Shown here: positions 16,165-25,679 of the stretch, in pieces
Layout of the letters: each line of letters opens with the position of its first letter
Numbering within the stretch: the first letter of the stretch is position 1
Assembly: GCA_963678205.1 (NCBI GenBank)
Contig: OY782760.1
Coordinates: 1,922,001-1,986,000, forward strand
Length of the DNA stretch: 64,000 nt
Direction of reading: 5' to 3'
From: G963556115 sp963678205
GTDB lineage: Bacteria > Planctomycetota > SZUA-567
The notes under the pieces: generated by a model
Databases searched by the model: none
Told to the model about the DNA's origin: nothing
Seen by the model: only the letters and a program-made list of their open reading frames with translations
Position numbers and translations under genes: made by a program

Positions 16165-16635
16165 TTGAGTAGGCATAAAAATAATAATAAAAGTGAATAT
16201 TATTCTGCTGAAGAGAAGCAGTATGATGAGGTTAGTGTCGTTATTGCTGCTGATTGCGACAACGAAAAATCAACTGTTAGAGTTGATTGTGATGTAGAAG
16301 TTATTGAAGTAGATTCTGAATTGGATGTTGATATAATTGATGTTGATATTGACTTTGAAGCAGATTGTGATGTTTTTGATTGTAGTAAGATTAATACAGA
16401 AGGATTTGAGGATGAAGATACTGAGTTCGATAGTTCTACTGTTTGTAGATTTTCTAGTTTATCCAAGAATATCGAGAAAAAGTCTTCTTTAAATGAGAAT
16501 AATGATGTTCTCAATTCAAAGTTTAGTAGAAAAAAGTGGTCTTTTAAAGAAGATCTTGTAGGTAACAGTATTCTTGTTTTGTTTGTAATATTTATTGTGG
16601 TGTTTATCATTTATTTATTCAAAGTTTTTATATAA
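16165..16635 (+). CDS. Small acidic tail-anchored membrane protein
   Basis: 156 residues starting at TTG 16165. The region from about 20 to 95 is dense in Asp, Glu and Val (CDVEVIEVDSELDVDIIDVD). A basic patch precedes a single C-terminal membrane span (NSILVLFVIFIVVFIIYLF). The acidic head would be cytoplasmic with the tail in the inner membrane. It lies 32 bases after the large acidic repeat gene and before a terminator, so they are likely co-expressed. No family recognised. The TTG start is uncertain. Confidence 0.6.
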   Translation: MSRHKNNNKSEYYSAEEKQYDEVSVVIAADCDNEKSTVRVDCDVEVIEVDSELDVDIIDVDIDFEADCDVFDCSKINTEGFEDEDTEFDSSTVCRFSSLSKNIEKKSSLNENNDVLNSKFSRKKWSFKEDLVGNSILVLFVIFIVVFIIYLFKVFI

Positions 16636-16659
16636 GTGTTTTCTGATTACTATTATGAT

Positions 16660-16690
16660 ACGGTCGGTATAATGCCGACCGTTGTTTATT
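16660..16690 (+). terminator. Rho-independent terminator before cca
   Basis: ACGGTCGG pairs with CCGACCGT (16660-16667 with 16675-16682), extended by a T-G pair, followed by TGTTTATTATTTT. It separates the acidic gene pair from cca. Confidence 0.7.
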
Positions 16691-16705
16691 ATTTTGGGAA
16701 GTGAT

Positions 16706-18034
16706 ATGGATGTAGATTATAACGCAGAGAAAATAATTTCCAAATTAAGAACGAATAATTTTGATGCATATTTGGTTGGCGGGTGTGTACGTGATTTTTT
16801 GTTGGGTAAGCGACCCAAAGACTGGGATATTGTTACTTCTGCTAGACCGGATGATATTGAACGATTGTTTGATAAAACAATCGCTATTGGAAAAGCGTTT
16901 GGAGTAATAGTTGTCGTGTTGGATGGATGTGAGTATGAAGTTGCGACCTTTAGAACCGATGGAAATTATTTAGATGGTAGAAAGCCTGACTCAGTTGAAT
17001 TTGCCGATGCTGAAGAAGATGTAAAAAGGCGGGACTTTACCGTCAACGCACTATTATTTGATCCTGCGTCTAAGAAAATAATTGATTATGTAGGTGGTCA
17101 GCAAGATCTAAAAAGACAGATTATTAAGACTGTTGGCGATCCAGCAAGGAGATTTCTGGAAGACCACCTAAGGTTACTTAGAGCTGTCAGGTTTGCCCTG
17201 AAGACGGGCTTTAAGATTGAAAAAGAAACTCTAAGCGCTATTTCTGAATTAGCTGGGTTAGTTCGTACTGTGAGTATGGAGCGTATTTCCGGAGAAATAC
17301 TCAAAATGCTTTGCTGTCCTGGGGCTGGTAATGCTTTGACTGTGTTGTATAATACCAATTTATTACAGCATGTATTGCCTGAAGCAATTGAGTTAAAAGG
17401 GTGCCCACAACCTCCTCAATACCATCCGGAAGGTGATGTGTTTGAGCATACTGAGATGATGCTGGATATATTTTCAAAAAATATACCTGAGTATGAGTTT
17501 GAGCAGGAAGTACTCGCTTGGGCTATTTTGCTTCATGATATTGGTAAACCTAGAGTTATTTCTGTAGCAGGACGTATAAGATTTAACAGGCATGATTATA
17601 CTAGTGCTGAGATGAGTGATGATATTTTACGTAGACTTAAAAGATCTAAAAAAATTATAGAAGCTGTACATGAGCTTATTGGGAGGCATATGCATTTCTG
17701 TACTCTTGAAAAAATGCGGCTTCCTAAACGTAGAAGGTTTTTGCAAGACCCTTTATTTCCTCTTCATCTTGAACTTCACCGAATTGATTGTGAGGCAAGT
17801 CATGGCAATTTAGATACATATTACTATGGGGTAGCAGCTTTAGAGGAGGAGAGAAATAGACCGCCAGAGGAGTCATCTCTTATTGGTGGTAACGATCTTA
17901 TTGCCTTAGGATTTAAACCAGGACCGTTATTTGCTAAAATACTTCACTCTATGCGTGACGCGCAACTTGAAGGGATATTAAAGACTCGTGAGGATGCTCA
18001 GGAGTGGTTAAAGAGTAATTATTTAGATATTTAG
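16706..18034 (+). CDS. cca: CCA-adding tRNA nucleotidyltransferase with HD domain
   Basis: About 442 residues. The class II nucleotidyltransferase head shows VGGCVRDFLLGKRPKDWDIV (G-x-x-R-D and D-x-D). A YEVATFRTDG strand and RRDFTVNALLFDP follow, then the neck RFLEDHLRLLRAVRFA, and an HD domain (LLHDIGKP). The enzyme builds or repairs tRNA 3' CCA ends. The HD domain usually gives 2',3'-cyclic phosphodiesterase or phosphatase activity. The one tRNA in this window encodes CCA, so here it may act mainly in repair, or partly as a poly(A) polymerase-like enzyme. Start ATG 16706 follows GGGAAG. Confidence 0.93.
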   Translation: MDVDYNAEKIISKLRTNNFDAYLVGGCVRDFLLGKRPKDWDIVTSARPDDIERLFDKTIAIGKAFGVIVVVLDGCEYEVATFRTDGNYLDGRKPDSVEFADAEEDVKRRDFTVNALLFDPASKKIIDYVGGQQDLKRQIIKTVGDPARRFLEDHLRLLRAVRFALKTGFKIEKETLSAISELAGLVRTVSMERISGEILKMLCCPGAGNALTVLYNTNLLQHVLPEAIELKGCPQPPQYHPEGDVFEHTEMMLDIFSKNIPEYEFEQEVLAWAILLHDIGKPRVISVAGRIRFNRHDYTSAEMSDDILRRLKRSKKIIEAVHELIGRHMHFCTLEKMRLPKRRRFLQDPLFPLHLELHRIDCEASHGNLDTYYYGVAALEEERNRPPEESSLIGGNDLIALGFKPGPLFAKILHSMRDAQLEGILKTREDAQEWLKSNYLDI

Positions 18035-18051
18035 TAAGAAAGAAATGAGTT

Positions 18052-18732
18052 ATGAGTAAATTTGATTTTGTAATGTTTGACCTAGATGGAACTCTTCTTA
18101 ATACACTTGAAGATTTAGCAGATTCTGTAAATTCTGCTTTAGCAAATAATGGTTATCGTGAATTGCCTCATGAGAATTATTATAATATTGTTGGTAAGGG
18201 AGCATATAATTTAATAACTCAAGCTTTGCCTGAAGAAGCTAGAGACGAGAGTGTTATTACTAGAGTCCACGGTGATTTTTCTGAAATATATGCAGGGAAT
18301 TACCATGTTAAAACAAGAGTGTACGATGGAATATCTCAAGCTTTATTAAGAATAGAAGAGACAGGTGTTGCTATGGCAGTGTTATCAAATAAACCTGATA
18401 GATATATGAATAGCATTAAAGAACGTTATTTTGCTGGCTTGAATTTTAAGGCGTTTAGAGGGAAAAGAGAGGGCATTACTGGTAAGCCAGATCCAGCAGG
18501 GGTTAAACTTCTTGCCTCAGAAGTTGGTGCTAGCCTAGATAATGCTATTTATATCGGAGATAGTTCCGTTGATATTCAGACTGCAAAAAATTGCGGAATA
18601 TTCGCGTGTGGAGTATTATGGGGATTTAGAACTAGAGAGGAACTTGAAAATTTTGGGGCGGATTTAATTGTTAGTTCTCCTAGTGAACTTGCTGATTTTC
18701 TTGTAGCTAATATCAATACTAGTAACGAATAG
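18052..18732 (+). CDS. gph: HAD-family phosphoglycolate phosphatase-like protein
   Basis: 226 residues with all HAD motifs: FDLDGTLLNT (motif I), VLSNKP (II), a Lys in GKPDP (III), and IGDSSVDIQTAKNCG (IV). A helical cap lies between I and II. Closest in style to Gph, which removes 2-phosphoglycolate formed in DNA repair, though HAD specificity is hard to predict. It starts 17 bases after cca, in the same operon. Its end converges with the sugar kinase gene. Confidence 0.8.
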   Translation: MSKFDFVMFDLDGTLLNTLEDLADSVNSALANNGYRELPHENYYNIVGKGAYNLITQALPEEARDESVITRVHGDFSEIYAGNYHVKTRVYDGISQALLRIEETGVAMAVLSNKPDRYMNSIKERYFAGLNFKAFRGKREGITGKPDPAGVKLLASEVGASLDNAIYIGDSSVDIQTAKNCGIFACGVLWGFRTREELENFGADLIVSSPSELADFLVANINTSNE

Positions 18733-18733
18733 A

Positions 18734-20260
18734 TTAACTAAGCTTTGAAATTAAAGATCTATATTTAAAGTACTTTTCTTCATATATATCTTTCTTACTA
18801 CAATTTGGTTCAACTCTTTCTTTAATATGAACCATTTTGTCTGCAGCGCACTCAAGGCTAGGGTACGCGCCAATTCCTACTGCTGCACAGATTGCTGAAC
18901 CAAGAGCGTGAGTGTTGTTGCATTTAGTTGTCTCAACAGGTGTTTGAATGCTGTCTGCAAAGATTTGCGCCCATTCTCTGGAGGCTGAGCCGCCTCCAGC
19001 AAGGCGGATTAATGCTGTTTGGGGAAAAGATGTAAGAAGGGAGTTGAGCTGACAAATATGAGAAAAAGTAATTCCTTCGTATATTGAACGAATTATATTT
19101 TTTTGTGTATCAGTCGATTTGATTCCACAAAAACCTGCTTGTAGTCTTTTATTTCCTTTTGTCTTTGGACTAATGTTTGAGCCATGAATAAACGGTAAGA
19201 AGATAATTTCAGAATCTTCTGGTTCGGTTATTTTTAGAGCATTATCACATAAATCAAAGATTGATTTTCCTTTAATTTTTGCTTCTGTTACTTCGTTTTT
19301 AAGAAAATGTTTAATATACCAGTCTAGATTACTTGTAGAAGTTGGTCCAAAATTAGAAACTGTCCAGTGGTTTGAACTTGGGTGAATCTGAGTTGAAAAT
19401 ATTTTTGGATCTAATTGTGGGGTACTGGTTATGTATTGGTCAATTGTCCAAGTACCTGCAATAATATTTATTAAAAGGTTTTCTTTTAATTTTGTATTAA
19501 TTAGCCCTGATGCAAGTGAGGAACCAGCTAAATCCATTAATCCTGTTGCTACTGGAGTATCTTCAGAAAGTCCTGTTTCTTTTGATATCGTTTTTGAAAT
19601 ATGGCCGCAAATATAACTACAATCTGTTACCTTGGGGAGGATATGTTTATATTCAGTTAATTCAAGAATATCTAGTAGGTTATCATCATAGTCTTTATTT
19701 TTTATATTGAATAAATTAGTAGCTGAGATACTTGTTTTATCTGTAGTAATATTTCCTGTAAGTCGAAAATTACTGTAGTCTTTACCGCTTATGCAATAAG
19801 CACTCATATCAAGTACAGTTTTATTATTTTCCTTGAACCATTTAAGTAGCATTGCTGATTGTCCAGCCCATGTACTTTTTAGAGTTATTTCTCTTAAGTT
19901 GTATGAATATTTTGTTTTATTAAACTCTTCTACTATGCTGTCGGCTCTAGAATCTATGCTTGAAATTGCATCGTATGTTGGTTTCCCATAACTATCAAGT
20001 AATATAAGACCATTTGCATAGCTTACTGATGATACCGCAATTATCGATTTTGGTGAAATTTTTGATTTGTATATTGCCTTTTTTATTAGGTACGTAATAC
20101 AATCCCATACTTCATCAAGGTTTCTGGTGTATTGATTTGGCTGGACAAAGGTGAATGGTAGACTTTTCTTTTCTTCAATTATTGTTTTGCCATTAAGATC
20201 AAATATAACGGTTTTGATTATTGAACAACCGGTATCAATAATTAGAATGTAATCTTCCAT
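18734..20260 (-). CDS. FGGY-family carbohydrate kinase
   Basis: 508 residues with the actin-like ATPase fold of sugar kinases. Seen are the N-terminal IIDTGCSIIKTVIFD (phosphate 1), TWAGQSAMLLKWF, GLMDLAGSSLASG, and the C-terminal signature region RLAGGGSASREWAQIFADS with TKCNNTHALGSAICAAV. It most resembles the xylulokinase / L-xylulose kinase branch. The substrate is unresolved. The divergently placed neighbours (AraC regulator and URO-D-like gene) suggest a regulated sugar or glycoside use locus. Start ATG 20260 follows AAGG. Confidence 0.85.
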   Translation of the reverse strand: MEDYILIIDTGCSIIKTVIFDLNGKTIIEEKKSLPFTFVQPNQYTRNLDEVWDCITYLIKKAIYKSKISPKSIIAVSSVSYANGLILLDSYGKPTYDAISSIDSRADSIVEEFNKTKYSYNLREITLKSTWAGQSAMLLKWFKENNKTVLDMSAYCISGKDYSNFRLTGNITTDKTSISATNLFNIKNKDYDDNLLDILELTEYKHILPKVTDCSYICGHISKTISKETGLSEDTPVATGLMDLAGSSLASGLINTKLKENLLINIIAGTWTIDQYITSTPQLDPKIFSTQIHPSSNHWTVSNFGPTSTSNLDWYIKHFLKNEVTEAKIKGKSIFDLCDNALKITEPEDSEIIFLPFIHGSNISPKTKGNKRLQAGFCGIKSTDTQKNIIRSIYEGITFSHICQLNSLLTSFPQTALIRLAGGGSASREWAQIFADSIQTPVETTKCNNTHALGSAICAAVGIGAYPSLECAADKMVHIKERVEPNCSKKDIYEEKYFKYRSLISKLS

Positions 20261-20377
20261 TGCATTACCTTACCTACAGATATGAATTTAATAGTAATTG
20301 AAATATTGGATTTAATATACATTATTAATAATTTTCGTCAATAATTATTATCTTACGTTATGAACTTATTATTATAA

Positions 20378-21256
20378 TTAAATATTTCTTTGCTTGTTGC
20401 GATAGTTAGACGGGCTAATATTACTATAATTTTTAAATAATCTTGAAAAATAATATTGGCTGCTATAGCCCAAAATATATGAAATTTCTTTAATGGACTT
20501 GTTGGTTTGAATAAGGTATTCTGCTGCAAGTTGCATTTTTAATCCTATAAAGTATGATATTGGTGCTTCTCCGGTTTTTTCCTTGAATATTGTACTAAAA
20601 TGAGATTCTGAATACCCGACTTCTAATGCAAGTTCATAAAGACTGAGTTCTTTGTTTAAATTATGTTCCATATATTCAATACTAGCTTCAATAGGATCAG
20701 CGGGCTTACTCTCCGGGATCATTCTGTCTCTGAAGATAATATTTCCTAAGACATGCCAGATTAGCATATTGCAGTATGAAATGCTTGCAGAAGAAATATT
20801 ATGCTGAAGAGTAAGTAGAATTGTATATAATAAATTGCCAATATTTTGGTGTGCTGAATTAATAAAATATGGTTTGCCAAAACTCATATCTATGTTGGAT
20901 ATTAGTTTTGAACATTGCTCTCCACTTAAAATAATTTTAAAGAAATCCCAACCAACTTTACTCCCATATTCTGCTTTATACGAACTGGGTATTATTATTA
21001 TACTGTCTTTATCAAATTTATAATTAGTACTATCAATAATACTATAACCAGTGCCATACATGGAGTAAATAATAGTATAGTTGTTTGTCTCTGATGTGTT
21101 TGAGGTAAAACATGCTTTTGAATTTGTAATTAACTCTATTGAGTTTACTATTAGTTGTGAAAATGGAGAGTGTGGTTCAATCTTTTTTAAAATTGAGTCG
21201 GGTATAGTGATTTTTATATTATTTTTATGAGATAATTTTTTGTATTGTTCATGCAT
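20378..21256 (-). CDS. AraC-family transcriptional regulator
   Basis: 292 residues. The N-terminal 180 resemble a cupin-type ligand domain. The C-terminal 100 have two HTH motifs: LSLYELALEVGYSESHFSTI and IKEISYILGYSSQYYFSRLF, ending in NISPSNYR. It is transcribed toward the sugar kinase and divergently from the URO-D-like gene, so it probably controls one or both. The ligand is likely the sugar handled by the kinase; that is inference. Confidence 0.85.
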   Translation of the reverse strand: MHEQYKKLSHKNNIKITIPDSILKKIEPHSPFSQLIVNSIELITNSKACFTSNTSETNNYTIIYSMYGTGYSIIDSTNYKFDKDSIIIIPSSYKAEYGSKVGWDFFKIILSGEQCSKLISNIDMSFGKPYFINSAHQNIGNLLYTILLTLQHNISSASISYCNMLIWHVLGNIIFRDRMIPESKPADPIEASIEYMEHNLNKELSLYELALEVGYSESHFSTIFKEKTGEAPISYFIGLKMQLAAEYLIQTNKSIKEISYILGYSSQYYFSRLFKNYSNISPSNYRNKQRNI

Positions 21257-21402
21257 TGAATGTACCTCAGATTAATCAATAGTTATATTATGCATTATTA
21301 TGGCAAAATATGCAATTGTTTTAGCTGCTACAGTATTATAAACTATAAGTGAATGGTTAAGATGTGATTGTAGTCAAATCATTTGTAATAAGGAGGAATC
21401 TC

Positions 21403-22494
21403 ATGAGCTTCGGTGTAGAACAGATGAAGGATTATCAAGGTGCAATAAATCGTGTAGAGGCGTGGTATAACGGAGAAGTACTGGATAGAGTCCCTGTCAG
21501 GTTTGCAAAAAGTCATATGCTATACGATGAAAGCGTTAAGCTTGATAGATCAAAATGGGAAACGTTAAAAGCTAGATGGTTTGATGCTGAGTATCAAGTT
21601 GATAAGGCTATTGCAGATCTGGAAAATATAAGTTTTAGAGCTGAAACATTTCCTGTGTTATGGCCAAATTTTGGTACTGAAGTGTATGGCGCATTTTATG
21701 GAATGGAACTTGAATTTAGTGAAATTACTGCTTGGGCAAAACCAGCTCTTAAAAATGCTGAAGATATTTTTGGGGCAGAAAAACTTGTGTTTTCGGAAGA
21801 TAATCCGTATTACCAAAATATACTTGAACAGACTAAGATTGCTCTGGAGAAATGTAAGCATAGATATATAGTTGGTCTTACAAGTTGGTCTACAGGTATT
21901 GATACGGTTGCCGGTTGGATAGATCCGGAAGATTTGTGTAAGGATATTTTAACGTATCCCGAAGCTGTTCATAATTTGCTTAAGAAATCTCAGCAGGATT
22001 TTCGTGAGATTTATGATAAATTCTATAATTTAATTTCTATTGAGCATGGACATCCTTCTACATCATGGCTTGCGGTACCTACAATTTCTGGTAAGAGTCA
22101 TATAATGCAGGCTGATTTTTCAAGTCTTATATCAACCGAACTTTTTGATGAGTTTTGCAAGCCATCGCTTCAATTTGAAGCAAATATAATGGATCGGACA
22201 ATTTTTCATATGGATGGGAAGGGAGTTGCTAATCATATTGCATCGATTTTAGAGCTTGAGAACCTGCATGCAATACAGTGGGAACAGGGTCTTGGAGCTG
22301 ATGCGCCTATAATGCAATGGGTTGGGCTAATCAAGCTCATGCAGGCTCATGGAAAATCTGTAATTGTATATTTAACTTCAGATGAATTAGAGCATTTTAT
22401 TTCTGAAATAACTCCAGAAGGTATTTTTTTGTGCATTTCGGCTACAGATAATGTTCAAGATGATATACTTGAAAGACTTTTACGGTGGAAGTAG
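21403..22494 (+). CDS. Uroporphyrinogen decarboxylase-like (URO-D) protein
   Basis: About 363 residues with a URO-D/corrinoid methyltransferase-like TIM barrel. Signs are the N-terminal RVEAWYNGEVLDRVPVRFA, a mid-protein GLTSWSTGIDTVAGW, HIMQADFSSLISTELF, and FHMDGKGVANHI with LHAIQWEQGLGA. Such stand-alone URO-D-like genes are common near sugar genes in some anaerobes and are usually not haem enzymes. Their substrates are unknown. Start ATG 21403 sits behind AAGGAGG; the upstream 13 codons have no support. It is divergent from the AraC gene and ended by the terminator at 22615-22648. Confidence 0.75.
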   Translation: MSFGVEQMKDYQGAINRVEAWYNGEVLDRVPVRFAKSHMLYDESVKLDRSKWETLKARWFDAEYQVDKAIADLENISFRAETFPVLWPNFGTEVYGAFYGMELEFSEITAWAKPALKNAEDIFGAEKLVFSEDNPYYQNILEQTKIALEKCKHRYIVGLTSWSTGIDTVAGWIDPEDLCKDILTYPEAVHNLLKKSQQDFREIYDKFYNLISIEHGHPSTSWLAVPTISGKSHIMQADFSSLISTELFDEFCKPSLQFEANIMDRTIFHMDGKGVANHIASILELENLHAIQWEQGLGADAPIMQWVGLIKLMQAHGKSVIVYLTSDELEHFISEITPEGIFLCISATDNVQDDILERLLRWK

Positions 22495-22614
22495 TATATT
22501 TAATTTTATGATATTATTATTGTTTATTACCATAGAGTAAAAAAATATTTTATTTTTAAATATTAAAGCTATACGTGTTTTGGGTTATAACTCCTTAATT
22601 ATTAGTATTTTGTG

Positions 22615-22648
22615 TGTGCCTTCTGTATTGTCAGGGGCACATTTTTTT
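22615..22648 (+). terminator. Rho-independent terminator after the URO-D-like gene
   Basis: TGTGCC at 22615-22620 pairs with GGCACA at 22636-22641 and is followed by seven T. It insulates adhE from the upstream gene. Confidence 0.6.
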
Positions 22649-22703
22649 ATTATATCGATAAATAAATATCTTTTTCTTCTTGAAAATTATAAAAATAATA
22701 GTA

Positions 22704-22743
22704 TACTTCTATTATCGATACTTTGATATCGATAATAGAAGTA
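22704..22743. repeat. Perfect 17-bp inverted repeat upstream of adhE
   Basis: TACTTCTATTATCGATA at 22704-22720 is exactly inverted at 22727-22743 around CTTTGA. It lies about 115 bases before the adhE start, with no U-run. It could be a regulator site or an RNA hairpin. It does not match the Rex operator pattern I know (TTGTGA-like arms). Confidence 0.6.
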
Positions 22744-22783
22744 GGTGGTTGGGTTGAGTTGCTCATTTAACTGCCCAACCTAC
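22741..22783 (+). promoter_or_regulatory. Second stem-loop in the adhE leader
   Basis: GTAGGT-GG-TTGGG pairs with CCCAACCTAC (22774-22783), leaving a two-base bulge. It shares its first three bases with the 17-bp inverted repeat just before it, so the two hairpins cannot both close fully. It may be an attenuator-like or stabilising leader of adhE mRNA. Confidence 0.4.
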
Positions 22784-22857
22784 TGAAACCTGAATCTTTG
22801 CTCATAAATACATATTGGTATTTTGCTGATTATTTGTTATATTTAAGGAGAAGTTCA

Positions 22858-25482
22858 ATGGCGGTAAAAAAGACGGTGACAAAGGGAGCGCCAAAGCTTA
22901 CTGAAGATGAGACAAGGCTTGAAGAAGTAATTGCAAAAGCAAAGGACGCTCAGAAGATTTATTCTACTTATACACAAGAGCAGGTCGATGTAATTTTTAA
23001 GGCAGCAGCTATGGCTGCAGCAGATGCTCGTATTGACCTTGCTCTACTTGCCCATGAAGAAACAGGAATGGGAGTAGCGGAAGACAAGGTTATTAAGAAT
23101 CATTTTGCTTCTGAATTTATTTACAATAAATTTAAGAACAAGAAAACTTGCGGTATACTAGAAGATGATGCTGGATACGGAATTAGAAAAGTTGCTGAGC
23201 CTATTGGTATTATTGGAGGTGTGGTGCCAACTACCAATCCAACTTCAACAGCTATCTTTAAATCATTGATTGCACTAAAGACAAGAAATGCTATTGTATT
23301 TTCTCCACATCCACGAGCAAAAAAAGCAACTTGTAAAGCTGCAAAAATTGTACATGACGCTGCTGTTGCAGCTGGTGCACCGGAAGGTATTATTGGATAT
23401 ATTGAAGAGCCAACAGTTGCTCTTTCTCAGCAACTTATGAATCACCCAGAAGTAGACATCATTCTTGCTACTGGTGGTCCTGGAATGGTAAAAGCTGCTT
23501 ATTCTTGCGGAAAACCTGCTCTAGGTGTCGGAGCTGGTAATACTCCTGCTCTTATTGATGAAACTGCTGATATCAAAATGGCTGTTAACTCAGTTCTTAT
23601 TAGTAAGACATTTGATAATGGTATGATATGTGCATCTGAGCAGTCTTTAGTTGTTGTAAAGGACATATATGAAGATGTTAAGAAAGAACTTACTCTTCGT
23701 GGTGCGCATGTTTTATCAAAAGCGGATGCAGCTAAGGTTGCAAAAATATTGCTTAAAGATGGTAAACTCAATGCCTCTATTGTTGGACAGCCTGCATATA
23801 AGATTGCTGCACTTGGTGGTGTAAAAGTTCCAGATGCTACTAAAGTTCTTATTGGTGAGGTAAGTGTTGTTGGTGCTGCCGAACCATTTAGTTTTGAAAA
23901 ATTATCTCCTGTTCTTGCACTATATAAGGCTGATAATTTTGAAGCTGCTCAGAAGACTGCTAAATCACTTCTAGAATTTGGTGGTATTGGTCATACGGCT
24001 GTTCTATACACAAATCTTGATAATAAAGATCGTATAGAAAGTTATGGTGAGGTGATGAATGCTGGTCGTATTCTTATTAATCAGCCAGCTTCTCAAGGTG
24101 CTATTGGTGATCTATATAATTTCCGTCTCGAACCATCTCTAACTCTTGGATGTGGCTCTTGGGGTGGTAACAGCGTTAGTGAGAATGTAGGAGTAAAACA
24201 CCTTATGAATGTTAAGACTGTAGCTGAAAGAAGAGAAAATATGCTTTGGTTCCGTGTTCCTGAGAAGATTTACTTCAAACGTGGGTGCCTACCTGTTGCT
24301 CTGTCAGATCTTAAGGGTAAAAAGAGAGCATTTATTGTAACTGATAAACCATTATATGATTTAGGTATTCCTGAAACAATTCAGGGGCATTTAAATGACC
24401 TTAATATTGATTCTACCGTATTCTATGAAGTAAAGCCAGATCCTGATCTTACTACAATTAACAAAGGTGTTGAAGAGATGCTTATATATCAACCTGATGT
24501 TATCATAGCTGTTGGTGGTGGGTCTCCAATGGATGCTGCTAAGATGATGTGGGTTCTTTACGAACATCCTGATGTTGAGTTTGATGATATGGCGATGCGT
24601 TTTATGGATATTAGAAAACGTGTGTATACATTCCCTGAAATGGGTAAAAAAGCTCTTATGGTTGCAATCTCAACAACTAGTGGTACAGGTAGTGAAGTTA
24701 CACCTTTTGCAGTTGTTACAGATGACGCTACCGGAAAGAAATATCCTCTTGCTGACTATGCATTGACTCCAAATATGGCTATCTGTGATACAGATCTTGT
24801 TAAGACTATGCCTAAGGCACTTACTGGTTTCTCTGGTATTGATGCACTTACTCATAGTCTTGAAGCAATCGCTGGTATCATGGCAAGTGATTATACAAAT
24901 GCACTTGCGCTTGAATCTGCAAGAATTCTCTTTAAATATCTCCCAAGAGCTTATGAGGATGGAGCAAAGGATCTTGTTGCTCGTGAAAAGGTTCACAATG
25001 CTGCAACAATGGCAGGTATGGCGTTTGCCAATGCATTCCTTGGTATTTGTCACTCAATGGCACATAAGCTTGGTGCTAGGTTCCATCTCCCTCATGGTAT
25101 GGCTAATGCACTGCTTATTAACGCTGTTATTGAGTTCAACTCTTCTGAAGCACCTACAAAACAGGCTGCATTCTCACAGTATGAGTATCCTAATTGTAAA
25201 GAACGTTATGCTAGAGTTGCAAGATACCTTGAGCTTCCTGGTAAGACAGATGATCAACTTGTAAAGAGTCTTATTGCAGCAATTGATGATCTCAAGAAAA
25301 AGGTTGGCATCCCGGCTTCTATTCGTGATGCTGGTGTAGATGAAGCTGAGTTCAGGTCTGCTCTGGATGACCTTGCTGTTCAGGCATTTGATGATCAGTG
25401 TACTGGTGGTAATCCACGTTACCCATTGATCAAGGAATTGAAAGAATTATACTTGAAATCTTATGATCCAAAACTTGTGTAA
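22858..25482 (+). CDS. adhE: Bifunctional acetaldehyde-CoA / alcohol dehydrogenase
   Basis: About 874 residues in two domains. The N-terminal aldehyde dehydrogenase half has VPTTNPTSTAIFKSL and the catalytic Cys in FDNGMICASEQS. The C-terminal iron-dependent alcohol dehydrogenase half has AVGGGSPMDAAKMMW, DALTHSLEA and ICHSMAHKLGARFHLPHG with metal-binding His. It reduces acetyl-CoA to ethanol, recycling NADH during fermentation; the protein usually forms spirosomes. Start ATG 22858 follows AAGGAG; upstream codons to 22798 lack support. The rex gene follows, consistent with NADH/NAD control. Codon use is typical of a highly expressed gene. Confidence 0.97.
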   Translation: MAVKKTVTKGAPKLTEDETRLEEVIAKAKDAQKIYSTYTQEQVDVIFKAAAMAAADARIDLALLAHEETGMGVAEDKVIKNHFASEFIYNKFKNKKTCGILEDDAGYGIRKVAEPIGIIGGVVPTTNPTSTAIFKSLIALKTRNAIVFSPHPRAKKATCKAAKIVHDAAVAAGAPEGIIGYIEEPTVALSQQLMNHPEVDIILATGGPGMVKAAYSCGKPALGVGAGNTPALIDETADIKMAVNSVLISKTFDNGMICASEQSLVVVKDIYEDVKKELTLRGAHVLSKADAAKVAKILLKDGKLNASIVGQPAYKIAALGGVKVPDATKVLIGEVSVVGAAEPFSFEKLSPVLALYKADNFEAAQKTAKSLLEFGGIGHTAVLYTNLDNKDRIESYGEVMNAGRILINQPASQGAIGDLYNFRLEPSLTLGCGSWGGNSVSENVGVKHLMNVKTVAERRENMLWFRVPEKIYFKRGCLPVALSDLKGKKRAFIVTDKPLYDLGIPETIQGHLNDLNIDSTVFYEVKPDPDLTTINKGVEEMLIYQPDVIIAVGGGSPMDAAKMMWVLYEHPDVEFDDMAMRFMDIRKRVYTFPEMGKKALMVAISTTSGTGSEVTPFAVVTDDATGKKYPLADYALTPNMAICDTDLVKTMPKALTGFSGIDALTHSLEAIAGIMASDYTNALALESARILFKYLPRAYEDGAKDLVAREKVHNAATMAGMAFANAFLGICHSMAHKLGARFHLPHGMANALLINAVIEFNSSEAPTKQAAFSQYEYPNCKERYARVARYLELPGKTDDQLVKSLIAAIDDLKKKVGIPASIRDAGVDEAEFRSALDDLAVQAFDDQCTGGNPRYPLIKELKELYLKSYDPKLV

Positions 25483-25527
25483 TAATACTTGTATATTTTG
25501 ATAAATTAGGTATAGTAAGTAGATAAT

Positions 25528-25600
25528 AAATTAGCCTTTTGTGTTGCTGCCTCTTTTCCTCCCTTTTTTTAAGGCATCTATACAGGGGCTAATTTTTCTA
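25528..25600 (+). terminator. Terminator between adhE and rex
   Basis: AAATTAGCC at 25528-25536 pairs with GGCTAATTT at 25587-25595, running into TTCT. The long interior (about 50 bases) is pyrimidine-rich and contains a smaller TGCCT/AGGCA pair. Confidence 0.5.
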
Positions 25601-25679
25601 ATTTTAAGTTATATTAGTAATGGTTGTTTTCTGTGTGTGTAGACTCTTTATATTAAATTTGTATAGAGAGAGGTGTCTT

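Noticed and set aside
22500..22857. Rex operator upstream of adhE
   Set aside because: No TTGTGA-N6-TCACAA-like site found by eye; only the unrelated palindrome.
24670..25053. 127-codon open frame opposite adhE
   Set aside because: Cys/Ser/Ile-rich antisense shadow of a highly biased gene.
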